A stretch of 64,000 nt of DNA from Paenibacillus albicereus (GTDB lineage Bacteria; Bacillota; Bacilli; Paenibacillales; Paenibacillaceae), in NCBI RefSeq assembly GCF_012676905.1, contig NZ_CP051428.1, positions 2,690,001 through 2,754,000 of the forward strand. The letters are read 5' to 3'. Made by a program: the position numbers and the translations under genes. Under the pieces are notes generated by a model. That model saw nothing but the letters and a program-made list of their open reading frames with translations. It was not told the DNA's origin and ran no database searches. The number at the start of each line of letters is the position of its first letter. Position 1 is the first letter of the stretch. Positions 35,087 through 44,147 of the stretch are shown piece by piece.

Positions 35087-35116
35087 ATTGTAGCTTTCCA
35101 TAAAATCAATTGTCAA
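35087..35116 (-). promoter_or_regulatory. rny sigma-A promoter
   Basis: Minus strand TTGACA (consensus -35) and TACAAT with an 18-bp spacer. The -35 lies inside the last codons of recX. The leader contains a GCATCC/GGATGC hairpin. Confidence 0.8.
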
Positions 35117-35789
35117 GCCAGCCCCCGTCGGCCTCGTCCTCGCCTCCGGCAGCGCCTTGGATATGCCGCACGGTCTCCCGTACGAGATCGCTCGAAAAGC
35201 CCCTTCGCAGCAGAAAGCCGGTCAGCTTCATGCGCTTGTCGCGCTCATCTCCCTTCAGGCTGCGCCATTTCTTCTCTCCGGCCTTGAGCGCGGTCCGCCG
35301 TTCCTCCTCGTCGTCGAGAGCTTCGACCGCGCGGCCTGCCGTCTCCTTGGGGATGCCGCGCTGCTCCAGCTCCATCCGGATGAGCCGCCTGCCCTTCTGG
35401 CTGCCTCGCAGCCGCTGGGAAGCGAACATGCGGGCATAGTCGCGATCGTCGATGACGCGCTCCTGCTGCAGCCGCTCGATCGCGTGGCGGATGTCCTCCT
35501 CCTCGAATTCCTTTCGCTTCAGATAAGAGGTCATTTCCTTTGTCGTCCGCATCTTGAAGCCGACGTAGAAGACGGCGGCCGCATACGCCCGGTATCGGGC
35601 GTTCTCCTCCGCGATGCGCGCCATCAGCTTCGGCTCGATGAGCGCACCCTTGAGCAGGCGGTATTTGACGAGGATGTCCTCATGCACGGACAGCTCCGGC
35701 TCCTCGCTGCCTTCGATATAGATCCAATAGATCGATGCCTTTTTCTCATCCTGCTCGACGCGCGTAATCCGTTTTTCCTGCTCCTCCAT
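35106..35789 (-). CDS. recX: Regulatory protein RecX
   Basis: A 227-residue helical RecX, an inhibitor of RecA filaments. The core region contains MRTTKEMTSYLKRKEFEEED, VIDDRDYARMFASQRL and the KGRRLIRMELEQRGIP motif. It follows recA past the recA terminator at 35823-35854, so co-expression may depend on readthrough. ATG at 35787-35789. The C-terminus is acidic and glycine-rich (AAGGEDEADGG). Confidence 0.92.
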   Translation of the reverse strand: MEEQEKRITRVEQDEKKASIYWIYIEGSEEPELSVHEDILVKYRLLKGALIEPKLMARIAEENARYRAYAAAVFYVGFKMRTTKEMTSYLKRKEFEEEDIRHAIERLQQERVIDDRDYARMFASQRLRGSQKGRRLIRMELEQRGIPKETAGRAVEALDDEEERRTALKAGEKKWRSLKGDERDKRMKLTGFLLRRGFSSDLVRETVRHIQGAAGGEDEADGGWLDN

Positions 35790-35822
35790 CCCAGCCGCCG
35801 CCTCCCTCGTCCTTTAATGAAG

Positions 35823-35854
35823 AAAAAGCATCCCTGACTCCATCAGGGATGCTT
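35823..35854 (-). terminator. Terminator of recA
   Basis: AAGCATCCCTGA-TGGAG-TCAGGGATGCTT then TTTC on the minus strand; a 12-bp perfect stem between recA and recX. Confidence 0.88.
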
Positions 35855-35888
35855 GCCATGCCGGTATTTCCGCAGAGCGGAAAGGAAA

Positions 35889-36956
<1,068 letters not shown>

Positions 36957-36989
36957 ATCCACATCCTTCATTCGTCGATTTATAGTTCT

Positions 36990-37018
36990 ATTTTAGTCTA
37001 CTTGAAGCGGTTTGCCAA
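36990..37018 (-). promoter_or_regulatory. recA sigma-A promoter
   Basis: Minus strand TTGGCA and TAAAAT with a 17-bp spacer, between the SOS box and the recA start. Confidence 0.75.
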
Positions 37019-37027
37019 GACTTTTTT

Positions 37028-37041
37028 CGAACATACATTCG
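37028..37041. promoter_or_regulatory. LexA (SOS) box of recA
   Basis: CGAACATACATTCG on the plus strand (CGAATGTATGTTCG on the minus) matches the Bacillota LexA consensus CGAAC-N4-GTTCG with one change. It lies 9 bp upstream of the -35. The remaining gap up to cinA (37042-37096) shows no other feature. Confidence 0.8.
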
Positions 37042-37096
37042 CTTTTTTTGAAGCGCGCTCCGTCCCTCCCCGAGTCCCGCCGCCGCCCTGAGAAAG

Positions 37097-37134
37097 ACAA
37101 AGAACCGCAGCTGGTCCGACTCGCTGCGGTTCTT
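37097..37134 (-). terminator. Terminator of cinA
   Basis: AAGAACCGCAGC pairs with GCTGCGGTTCTT (11-nt loop) followed by TGTCTTTC on the minus strand. Long perfect stem, weak T tract. Confidence 0.7.
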
Positions 37135-37174
37135 CCGTCAACTGCTTCTATTGTACGCCATCGGCGCCGGCCCG

Positions 37175-37246
37175 CGCAAGCGCCCGCACGGCGCGCCAGC
37201 TACTCCGCAAGCGCCCGCACGGCGCGCCAGCTACTCCGCAAGCGCC
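37175..37246. repeat. 31-bp tandem repeat across the cinA stop codon
   Basis: Two identical 31-bp units, 37175-37205 and 37206-37236, with a partial third (CGCAAGCGCC) at 37237-37246. The unit begins CGCAAGCGCCCGCACGG. The cinA stop TAG (37231-37233) lies in the second unit; the first unit is downstream of the gene. Confidence 0.92.
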
Positions 37247-38478
37247 AGCCAGAGCCGGTACAGGGCGTGCTTGGCGGCGCGGATACGCACCATGTCGCGG
37301 TTGCCGCCCGCATTCAGCTCATGCGTCTGGACCTCCCCGCCCTTGCGGGCGATGCCGATATAGACGAGCCCCACCGGCTTGCCCTCCGAAGAGCCCGGTC
37401 CCGCCACGCCGGTGACCGACACGCCCCAGTCGCTACCGGTCGTCTCCGCCACCCGCTGCGCCATCAGCGCCGCGGTAGACGCGCTCACGGCACCGGGGGC
37501 GTCCGGACCGTCCAGCTGGGCAAGCGGAATGCCGAGCAGCTTGTGCTTCATCGTATTCGTATACGTGACGATGCCGCCGAGGAACTCGCCGCTGCTGCCG
37601 GGGATGCCGGTAATCAGCTCGGCCAGCAGGCCGCCCGTGCAGCTTTCCGCCACGCTGACCCGCATCCGCCTCGTCCGCAGCCTTCGCAGCACCGCCTCCT
37701 CGAGCGAGATGTCCTCCTCCGCGTAGATATGCGCGCCGAGGCGCTCGCGGATCCGCTGCGCCATGCGCTCGATGCGGTCGAGCGCCTGCGCCTCGTCGGC
37801 AGACTTGCTGGAGAGGCGGATCGCGACCTCTCCCTCCTTGGCATAGGGGGCGATCGTCGGATCGCTCTGGCTCTCGATCAGATCGATCAGCTCATGCTCG
37901 AGCCGCGACTCGCCGATGCCGGCGAAGCGCAGGATGCGGGAGTGGAGCGGCGCCCCCGCGCCGATCTCGGCCAGCAGCCAGCGCGTCGCCGGTCCTTCGA
38001 ACATCGGGACCATCTCCTTGGGCGGGCCAGGCAGCAGGATGTAGCGGGTGCCGTCCTGCTCCAGCGCATTGCCGACGGCAAGCCCCGCCTCGTTCTCCAG
38101 CGGCTCGCTGCCCTCGATCCAGTTGGCCTGCCGGCGATTGCTCTCCACCATATGGCTGCCCCGGGAGGCGAAAAACCGCTCCATCGCTTCCATCGTCGGC
38201 TCGTGGATGAGGATGCGGCGGCCGAGATAGCCGGCAAGCACGTCTTTGGTCAGGTCGTCCATCGTCGGGCCGAGCCCGCCGGTGAACAGCAGCAGGTCGG
38301 CGCGGGAACGCGCCGTCTCGATCGCCTGGCGGATGCGGGCGTCGTTGTCGCCGACGACAGTCTGGAAGAAGACGTCGATGCCGAGGGCAGCGAGGCCCTG
38401 GGAAAGATAGCGGGCGTTCGTGTTGACGATCTGTCCAAGCAGCAGTTCCGTTCCTACGGCGATGATTTCGGCTTTCAC
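37231..38478 (-). CDS. cinA: Competence/damage-inducible protein CinA
   Basis: A 415-residue CinA with an N-terminal molybdopterin-binding-like domain (VGTELLLGQIVNTNARYLSQ, then FTGGLGPTMDDLTKD) and a C-terminal amidase-like domain with the AESCTGGLLAELITGIPGSS motif, which in other bacteria deamidates nicotinamide mononucleotide. GTG at 38476-38478 follows AGGAGTGAAG. It lies between pgsA and recA, in its usual place. Its final codons fall within a 31-bp tandem repeat. Confidence 0.94.
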   Translation of the reverse strand: MKAEIIAVGTELLLGQIVNTNARYLSQGLAALGIDVFFQTVVGDNDARIRQAIETARSRADLLLFTGGLGPTMDDLTKDVLAGYLGRRILIHEPTMEAMERFFASRGSHMVESNRRQANWIEGSEPLENEAGLAVGNALEQDGTRYILLPGPPKEMVPMFEGPATRWLLAEIGAGAPLHSRILRFAGIGESRLEHELIDLIESQSDPTIAPYAKEGEVAIRLSSKSADEAQALDRIERMAQRIRERLGAHIYAEEDISLEEAVLRRLRTRRMRVSVAESCTGGLLAELITGIPGSSGEFLGGIVTYTNTMKHKLLGIPLAQLDGPDAPGAVSASTAALMAQRVAETTGSDWGVSVTGVAGPGSSEGKPVGLVYIGIARKGGEVQTHELNAGGNRDMVRIRAAKHALYRLWLALAE

Positions 38479-38517
38479 AGCGCTTCACTCCTGTCGTGGA
38501 TGGACTGTCGATAACGG

Positions 38518-38553
38518 ACAAGGTCCCTTTCCCGGAGAGGAAAGAGACCTTGT
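38518..38553 (-). terminator. Hairpin after pgsA (possible terminator)
   Basis: ACAAGGTCTCTTTCC pairs with GGGAAAGGGACCTTGT with a short loop. No T-run follows, so termination may be partial and cinA may be read through from pgsA. Confidence 0.5.
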
Positions 38554-38556
38554 GGA

Positions 38557-39132
38557 CTATTCGACGGGAATCAGGTTGCGGTTCTTGACGAAGTAGTCGA
38601 TGCCGGACCAGATCGTGATGAGGGCCGCGGCCCAGCTGAGGATCAGGTCCATGCGGATGTCCACCAGCGCGAACGGGAAGTTGTTGAGCAGCAGCGCGAT
38701 GATCATCGCGATCTGCACCCCGGTCTTCCACTTGCCCCAGGTGCTGGCCGCCAGGACGGCGCCCTCGAGCAAGGCGACCTGGCGAAGCCCGGTCACCGCG
38801 AACTCCCGGCTGATGATGACGATGGCGATGAACGCGGAAAGCTTGTCCATCTGAACGAGCGAGATGAGCACAGCCGCCACGAGCAGCTTGTCCGCAAGCG
38901 GATCGAGCAGCTTGCCCAGATTGGTGACCATCTTGTTCTTGCGGGCCAGATAGCCGTCCAGCCCGTCGGTGCTCGCGGCGATGATGAAGATCAAGGCCGC
39001 GATGATCTGCGTGTATGTAAGCTCGAAATCTTCGAACCGGACCATGCCCAGATCGAAACGGATCAATAGAAAAAACAGGATGACAGGCACTAAGAAGATG
39101 CGCGCGAGCGTGATCTTGTTGGCCAGGTTCAA
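38557..39132 (-). CDS. pgsA: CDP-diacylglycerol-glycerol-3-phosphate 3-phosphatidyltransferase
   Basis: A 191-residue membrane enzyme making phosphatidylglycerolphosphate. The CDP-alcohol phosphatidyltransferase signature D-G-x2-A-R-x8-G-x3-D-x3-D is visible in ASTDGLDGYLARKNKMVTNL and LLDPLADKL. Four to five hydrophobic helices. TTG at 39130-39132 is preceded by GGGAGGGGAAGGG and begins NLANKITLARIFLVPV, the usual start of PgsA. Essential gene in its conserved position before cinA-recA. Confidence 0.95.
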   Translation of the reverse strand: MNLANKITLARIFLVPVILFFLLIRFDLGMVRFEDFELTYTQIIAALIFIIAASTDGLDGYLARKNKMVTNLGKLLDPLADKLLVAAVLISLVQMDKLSAFIAIVIISREFAVTGLRQVALLEGAVLAASTWGKWKTGVQIAMIIALLLNNFPFALVDIRMDLILSWAAALITIWSGIDYFVKNRNLIPVE

Positions 39133-39213
39133 GCCCTTCCCCTCCCTGACGTTTCAAACTTCACAAGTATAATCGAAGCGGAAGCGGCCTGTCAAAAGCA
39201 GGAACGCCGGCCG

Positions 39214-39705
39214 TCAGCGATAATTGGTGTACTGCAGCTCGAGCTCGAGATTCGCTCCGCGAAGCAGCGAGATGACCGCCTGCAGGTCGTCCCGGCTCTT
39301 GCCCGTCACGCGCAGCTGGTCGCCCTGGATCTGGCTCTTCACCTTCAGCTTGGAATCGCGGATGAGCACGTTGATCTTCTTGGCGTCGTCCTGGCCGATG
39401 CCTTGCTTGAGCTTGATCCGCTGGCGGACCGTCCCGAGCGAGGCGGCCTCGATCTTGCCGAAGTCCATGTTTTTGATCGGCACTCCGCGCTTGATCATTT
39501 TCGTCTGGAGGATGTCGATGACGCTTTTCAGCTTGTACTCGTCATCGGAGGCGACGATCAGCTCCTCCTTCTCCAGCTTGATGCTGCTCTTGCTCCCTTT
39601 GAAATCGAAGCGGTTCTCAATTTCCTTTTCCGCTTGGTCGATGGCGTTGCTCAGCTCCTGCAGGTCTACCTTGGATACGATATCGAACGAACTTTCCGAA
39701 CTCAT
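39214..39705 (-). CDS. yajQ: YajQ-family nucleotide-binding protein
   Basis: A 163-residue protein of the YajQ/DUF520 family, two ferredoxin-like domains. Conserved stretches are [31 protein letters not shown] and [16 protein letters not shown]. Some members bind cyclic di-GMP; a membrane cyclase is also encoded in this window, although a link is only conjecture. AAGGAGGATTGG precedes ATG at 39703-39705. Ends close to pgsA; preceded by the rodZ terminator. Confidence 0.94.
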   Translation of the reverse strand: MSSESSFDIVSKVDLQELSNAIDQAEKEIENRFDFKGSKSSIKLEKEELIVASDDEYKLKSVIDILQTKMIKRGVPIKNMDFGKIEAASLGTVRQRIKLKQGIGQDDAKKINVLIRDSKLKVKSQIQGDQLRVTGKSRDDLQAVISLLRGANLELELQYTNYR

Positions 39706-39786
39706 AGGTCCAATCCTCCTTGCGTATTCATCGTTCTCTATTATAAATCATCCGAAAGCGAATGTATAACGCGCCTCCGGGGCGCA

Positions 39787-39826
39787 GAAAGGCGCTCCTT
39801 CCCGAAAGAAGGCAGCGCCTTTTAGC
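39787..39826 (-). terminator. Terminator of rodZ
   Basis: AAGGCGCTGCCTTC folds on GGAAGG-AGCGCCTT with one bulge; TTTC follows on the minus strand. Separates rodZ from yajQ. Confidence 0.7.
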
Positions 39827-39875
39827 CTTGGGCTCGCGGGTGCGAGCGTTGCGGCGAGAGAAGCGAAAGAGCGTC

Positions 39876-40790
39876 TCACTCGTTTGAATCGTTCGCGGCA
39901 TCGGCTTCGTCCGAGGAAGAAGCCGCATCGTCCGCGGCCGGCTCGAACTGGAAGCGCTTCGGTCCTGAACGGTCTCCGTCCTCCAGAAGCGTGCCGTCGA
40001 TGTAAAACTCCGTGTTGTCCGCACGTCCCGTATTGACATAGATGATCGAGTCGAGCGGAATCTCGATCGTGTCCTCGGCGGTGACGTTCTTATTGTAGAG
40101 AAGGTCGCCGGATTTTCCGCCCTTGCGGGCTTCCAGCCAGGCGCCTCCCGAGAACTTGAGCTGAAGCGTCGGCTGGCCCGTGACGAAGTAATAGTCGACT
40201 CCGCCCGACTTGCGGTCGAACGTCACCGCGCCTGCCGGAGGCGTCGGAGTCGGCGTCGGCGTTGGCGACGGGCTCGGCGATGCGATCGCTCCGCTGCCCG
40301 GGGAAGCCGTCGGCCGGCTGTCGTTCGGCCCTGGCGTCGACGTCGTCAGCGGCGTCTGGTCCGTGGAATCGGCGCTCTTGGTGCCGTCATCCCGGATGAC
40401 GAACATCCAGAGCAGGAAGACGATCAGGCCGAGGAACGCCCACATCAGGACGGAGAAGCCGAGCTTGCCGAAGCGCTCCGACATCGTTCTGGACGTCGAT
40501 GCCTTGCGCGGCGGTTGAGGCGCGGTCGCCGGCTCGGCGGCGGCTGTCTGCGGAGCGGAGGGCAGCTCGTTTTTGTAATAGCTGAGCACCTCCTCCGCGT
40601 TCAAGCCGACCGCCTCGGCGTAATTCTTGACGAACGCGCGAGCATAGAAGCTGCCCGGCAGCGCGCTGTAGTTGCCTTCTTCGATCGCGATCAGGTAATG
40701 CTTGCGGATCTTGGTCATCTCCTGCAGCTCGTCCAGGGACAAGCCGGATTCTTCCCTCGCGGTCCGCAGGGTTTGGCCCAGTTCAGACAT
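39876..40790 (-). CDS. rodZ: RodZ family helix-turn-helix membrane protein
   Basis: A 304-residue RodZ-type protein. The cytoplasmic HTH domain (SELGQTLRTAREESGLSLD to about 75), one membrane helix (VLMWAFLGLIVFLLWMFV, about 110-130), a Ser/Pro/Thr-rich linker with PSPSPTPTPTPT and a C-terminal DUF4115-like domain. RodZ helps position the MreB elongation machinery. Two in-frame ATGs exist; I take 40788-40790 because SELGQ is the family's start and the upstream ATG is only 2 nt from AGGAGG. It follows ymfK closely. The C-terminus is Asp/Ser/Ala-rich (AADDAASSSDEADA). Confidence 0.9.
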   Translation of the reverse strand: MSELGQTLRTAREESGLSLDELQEMTKIRKHYLIAIEEGNYSALPGSFYARAFVKNYAEAVGLNAEEVLSYYKNELPSAPQTAAAEPATAPQPPRKASTSRTMSERFGKLGFSVLMWAFLGLIVFLLWMFVIRDDGTKSADSTDQTPLTTSTPGPNDSRPTASPGSGAIASPSPSPTPTPTPTPPAGAVTFDRKSGGVDYYFVTGQPTLQLKFSGGAWLEARKGGKSGDLLYNKNVTAEDTIEIPLDSIIYVNTGRADNTEFYIDGTLLEDGDRSGPKRFQFEPAADDAASSSDEADAANDSNE

Positions 40791-40813
40791 GTCAGGCATA
40801 GCCTCCTTTCCGA

Positions 40814-41578
40814 TTAAAAGTCGTTATAATTGACGGTGAAGGAGTCGTAGGTGATCTCCTCGTCCGGCGTATTGCGCAGCTCGATGATGGTCGTAAAAGT
40901 GCTGTAATCGAAATTGGACTCGCGGATGAAGATGTCCGGATGCTCGATGACTTTCGTCGAAGGCATCTCCATGATTTCCTGGAGCAGCGAATGGTGCTTC
41001 TCATTGGAACGGATCGTGCTGACGATGCCGTCGATGATGAAGATGTTGTCCGGATTCATCTCCTCGCTCGAAAGCTGGCTGCGCACGGTTTGACGGAGCA
41101 GCGTGGAGCTGACGAACGTCCAGCGCTTGTTGGAGCAGACGCTGCCGGCGATGATCGATTCCGTCTTGCCGACACGGGGCATGCCGCGCAGTCCGATCAC
41201 CTGGTTGCCGTCGCGCTTGAAGATCTCGCCCAAGAAGTCGACGAGCAGCCCGAGCTCGTCCCGCGTGAAGCGGAACGTCTTGCGGTCGTCCGAGTCGCGC
41301 TCGATGTAGCGTCCATGGCGCACGGCAAGGCGGTCGACCAAGCTCGGAGGACGAAGCTTGTTGACGGTGATGTTTTCGACCTTCTGCAGCATCTTGCCGA
41401 GAATCTCGATCTTTTCGTCGTCGTTGGTCTGCAGCAGCATGCCTCGGGTGCGATCCTCGACCCCGTTGATCGTAATGATGTTGACGTTCAGCATGCCGAG
41501 CAGGGAAGCGATATCGCCGAGCAGGCCCGGCCGGTTCTTATGTATTTTGTATTCCATATACCACTGTTTCGATTCCAT
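40814..41578 (-). CDS. ymfK: YmfK-like DUF3388 protein
   Basis: A 254-residue protein of the YmfK family (DUF3388). The N-terminal 75 residues resemble an ACT-like regulatory domain (IHKNRPGLLGDIASLLGMLN and INGVEDRTRGMLL). The rest contains a P-loop-like motif GMPRVGKTESII and the Asp-containing IFIIDGIVSTIR, suggesting nucleotide binding. No role is established. ATG at 41576-41578 lies one codon after a TTG. Gene order (ymfJ upstream, rodZ downstream) matches B. subtilis. Confidence 0.88.
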   Translation of the reverse strand: MESKQWYMEYKIHKNRPGLLGDIASLLGMLNVNIITINGVEDRTRGMLLQTNDDEKIEILGKMLQKVENITVNKLRPPSLVDRLAVRHGRYIERDSDDRKTFRFTRDELGLLVDFLGEIFKRDGNQVIGLRGMPRVGKTESIIAGSVCSNKRWTFVSSTLLRQTVRSQLSSEEMNPDNIFIIDGIVSTIRSNEKHHSLLQEIMEMPSTKVIEHPDIFIRESNFDYSTFTTIIELRNTPDEEITYDSFTVNYNDF

Positions 41579-41687
41579 CAATCACACCGTCCCAAGGTTG
41601 CAGGCGCTACGAACCGCCTTCATTATAAGCCTACATTCTACAGGATTCGCCACGATTCCGCAATGAGCACGCTCGTTCTGCATGACA

Positions 41688-41711
41688 GAAAAGCTCCCGT
41701 AACCGGGAGCT
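41688..41711 (-). terminator. Terminator of ymfJ
   Basis: AGCTCCCG-GTTA-CGGGAGCT and TTTTC on the minus strand, between ymfJ and ymfK. Confidence 0.82.
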
Positions 41712-41731
41712 CTTGTCCATGACGCCGATGA

Positions 41732-41983
41732 TTAACGATGTCCGACCAGCTTCACCATCAGCCGGGCGATCGTCTTGCGCTCATTCTCGTCGCCGACATC
41801 CCAGATCTCCTTCAGCACGCGCTGCTCTTCGTTCTTCGGATCGACCTTCTCGTCGAGGAAAGAACCGATTTCATACGCGAGGTTGCCGATCGCTTCTTCG
41901 TCCAGGCCGAGCTTCTTGCCTTGCTCCAGCCGCTCGGCTAGGAATTCCTTCCAGGAATCGAAGTTCGAAAGTACAGTAGACAT
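41732..41983 (-). CDS. ymfJ: DUF3243 family protein (YmfJ)
   Basis: An 83-residue acidic protein of DUF3243, like B. subtilis YmfJ. Conserved stretches are NFDSWKEFLAERLEQGK, AIGNLAYEIGSFL and KVDPKNEEQRVLKEIWDV. Function unknown; no signal peptide. GGAGGCGACC precedes ATG at 41981-41983. A terminator follows, so it may be a single-gene unit between ymfI and ymfK. Confidence 0.9.
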   Translation of the reverse strand: MSTVLSNFDSWKEFLAERLEQGKKLGLDEEAIGNLAYEIGSFLDEKVDPKNEEQRVLKEIWDVGDENERKTIARLMVKLVGHR

Positions 41984-42091
41984 GCGGGTCGCCTCCTTAA
42001 AGTCGTTGAGAATAGCATCATCAACGGCATTAGTGTGCGCGGCGTCCGCGTCAGCTATACGACGAGCGGTCCTGGCAAAAGGTTTCAGCGC

Positions 42092-42823
42092 TCAGGTGAT
42101 CCAGCCTCCGTTCGGACTGATGACTTGCCCGGTGATGTAGGAGGATTCCGGCAGCGACAGGAAGTAGACGAGCGAAGCGATCTCGTCGGGCTGGCCGAGC
42201 CTTCCCGCCGGAATGTCCTGCTCGAGCTGCTTCAGCTCCTGGGAATCGAAGCCCCCGAGCATCTCCGTGTCGATCGCGCCGGGCGCGACCGCGTTCACCG
42301 TCACGCCCGAAGGAGCGAGCTCCTTGGCGAGCGCTTTGGTGAAGGCGTTGACGCCGCCCTTGGTGGCGGAATAGAGCGCTTCGCACGAGGCTCCGGCGAC
42401 TCCCCATACCGAAGAGATGTTGATGATGCGGCCCCAGCGGCTGCGGATCATGGCGGGCATGAACAGCTGGGTGCAGATGAACACGCCCCTCAGGTTGACC
42501 GCACTGACGTCATCCCACTCGTCATCGGTCAGGTCCGAAAGCAGCCCGTAATGCGAGATGCCCGCGTTGTTGACGAGGATATCCGGGAGCAGGCCCGCTC
42601 CGTCCAGCTTCTCCCGCATCCGCTCCAGGCTTTCCCGCGAGCGCAGGTCGGCCGATACCGTCATGACCCGTCCGCCTCCGAGCGCGAGGCATTCGCGAGC
42701 GGTCTCGTTGGCCTGTTCATGCGAATGGAGATAATGAAGCACGACATTCATGCCCTCCCGGGCGAAGCGCCGGGCGATCGCGGCGCCGATGCCGCGGCTG
42801 CCCCCGGTGACGAGCACGTTCAT
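42092..42823 (-). CDS. ymfI: SDR-family reductase YmfI (EF-P 5-aminopentanone reductase)
   Basis: A 243-residue short-chain dehydrogenase. The NAD(P) motif TGGSRGIGAAIAR opens it, NNAGISHYG follows, and the catalytic triad lies in Ser (NISSVWGV) and YSATKGG (Tyr-x3-Lys). B. subtilis YmfI reduces the 5-aminopentanone on elongation factor P; the ymfF-ymfH-ymfI order here supports that role over fatty-acid FabG. ATG at 42821-42823 lies 15 bp after ymfH's stop with only a weak ribosome site, so it is probably translationally coupled. Confidence 0.9.
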   Translation of the reverse strand: MNVLVTGGSRGIGAAIARRFAREGMNVVLHYLHSHEQANETARECLALGGGRVMTVSADLRSRESLERMREKLDGAGLLPDILVNNAGISHYGLLSDLTDDEWDDVSAVNLRGVFICTQLFMPAMIRSRWGRIINISSVWGVAGASCEALYSATKGGVNAFTKALAKELAPSGVTVNAVAPGAIDTEMLGGFDSQELKQLEQDIPAGRLGQPDEIASLVYFLSLPESSYITGQVISPNGGWIT

Positions 42824-42837
42824 TTCCTGCAGCGGCT

Positions 42838-44142
42838 TCAGCTCGGCTCCGCTCCTTGCTCCGCGGTCGGCAGCACGAGCGATACGGCAAGCTGGCTCAG
42901 GTCGAAATGCTCCCGCAGCCGCGCGTTCGCCTGCTCGAGCGTCAGGCTCTCGTAAGCCGGCAAAAGCTCGAACAGGTCTTGCCCGCGGAACTTGTAGCGG
43001 GTGAACTCTCCGGCGATGGCTTCCGGCGAGTTGAGCATGCGCAGGTAAGAGCCGATCCGCTTTTTCTTCGTCCGCTCGAACGCGGCGGCGTCGAGGCCGG
43101 ACTGAAGCGCGTCTCCGATCGCTTCCTTCACCCGCTCGACGAGACGGTCCGGATCGGACGTATCGCCGCCGATGATGCTGAAGCCGTAGTCCGTGCTGCA
43201 GTTGTACTCGTATCCGAACGAATCGGAGATCAGGTTGTCGTCATACAGGCTCTGGTAGAGCGGCGAGCTGGAGCCGAGCAGCGTCTCGAGCATGAGCTTC
43301 GTCGTCACGTCGCGGACGAGCAGCTCGGCGCTGCCGAGTCCGTTCGTCTTCTCCTTGAAGCCGAACAGGCATTTGGGCAGCGACACCTGCAGCCGGATCG
43401 ACTTGAGCGGCTCGCGCACGCCCTGCGGCTCCGGATCGAAGAAGCGCTCGATTTCGCCGATGTCCTCGACAGGCTTGGCCGCCTGGTTGCTTCGGATCAG
43501 CTCCATGATCCGGTCCGAATCGATGCCGCCGACGACGAACAGCAGCATGTTGGACGGATGGTAGAACGTGTTGTAGCACAGGTAGAGCAGCTCCTTGTCG
43601 ATCTTGTAGATCGATTCGACGGTGCCGGCGATGTCGATGTGCACGGGATGCTTTTGGTACATCGCCTCGATCAGCCCGTAGTACACGCGCCAGTCCGGAT
43701 TGTCGCTGTACATGTTGATCTCCTGCGCGATGATGCCCTTCTCCTTGTCGACGTTCTGATCCGTGAAATACGGATGCTGCACGAAGTCGAGGAGCGTCGT
43801 CAGGTTGGCCTCGATCTGCTCGGTCGCGGAGAACAGGTAGACGGTGCGGTCGAAGCTCGTGAACGCGTTGGCCGAAGCCCCTTGGGAAGCGAAGGTGGCG
43901 AAGATGTCGCCCGTCGGCTCCTCGAACATCTTATGCTCCAGGAAGTGGGCGATGCCGTCCGGCACGCGCGTCAGCGGCTGGCTGCCGCTGCGGAAATGGT
44001 TGTCGACGGAGCCGTAGCGGGTGGAGAACGTCGCGTACGTCTTTTGGAAACCTTCCTTCGGAAGCAGGTAGACGCTCAGTCCGTTCGGCAGCTGCTCGTA
44101 GTACAGCGTCTCCTCGACTCCCGGATAATGCAGCTTCTGCAT
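42838..44142 (-). CDS. ymfH: M16 family peptidase YmfH
   Basis: A 434-residue M16 metallopeptidase-like protein with an intact HFLEH zinc motif (AHFLEHKMFE, an HxxEH) near residue 70. It is expected to act with its inactive partner encoded upstream. Database names for these relatives connect them with EF-P 5-aminopentanol modification. AAGGAGGGCTAGCC precedes ATG at 44140-44142, 5 bp after the ymfF stop. Family length matches B. subtilis YmfH (about 428). Confidence 0.92.
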   Translation of the reverse strand: MQKLHYPGVEETLYYEQLPNGLSVYLLPKEGFQKTYATFSTRYGSVDNHFRSGSQPLTRVPDGIAHFLEHKMFEEPTGDIFATFASQGASANAFTSFDRTVYLFSATEQIEANLTTLLDFVQHPYFTDQNVDKEKGIIAQEINMYSDNPDWRVYYGLIEAMYQKHPVHIDIAGTVESIYKIDKELLYLCYNTFYHPSNMLLFVVGGIDSDRIMELIRSNQAAKPVEDIGEIERFFDPEPQGVREPLKSIRLQVSLPKCLFGFKEKTNGLGSAELLVRDVTTKLMLETLLGSSSPLYQSLYDDNLISDSFGYEYNCSTDYGFSIIGGDTSDPDRLVERVKEAIGDALQSGLDAAAFERTKKKRIGSYLRMLNSPEAIAGEFTRYKFRGQDLFELLPAYESLTLEQANARLREHFDLSQLAVSLVLPTAEQGAEPS

Positions 44143-44147
44143 GGCGG

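Noticed and set aside
37175-37246. CRISPR-like array
   Set aside because: The units abut directly with no spacers, so it is a tandem duplication.
40200-40310. Pro/Thr/Ser repeat in rodZ as a sign of a separate gene
   Set aside because: It is an in-frame low-complexity linker between the membrane helix and the C-terminal domain of RodZ.
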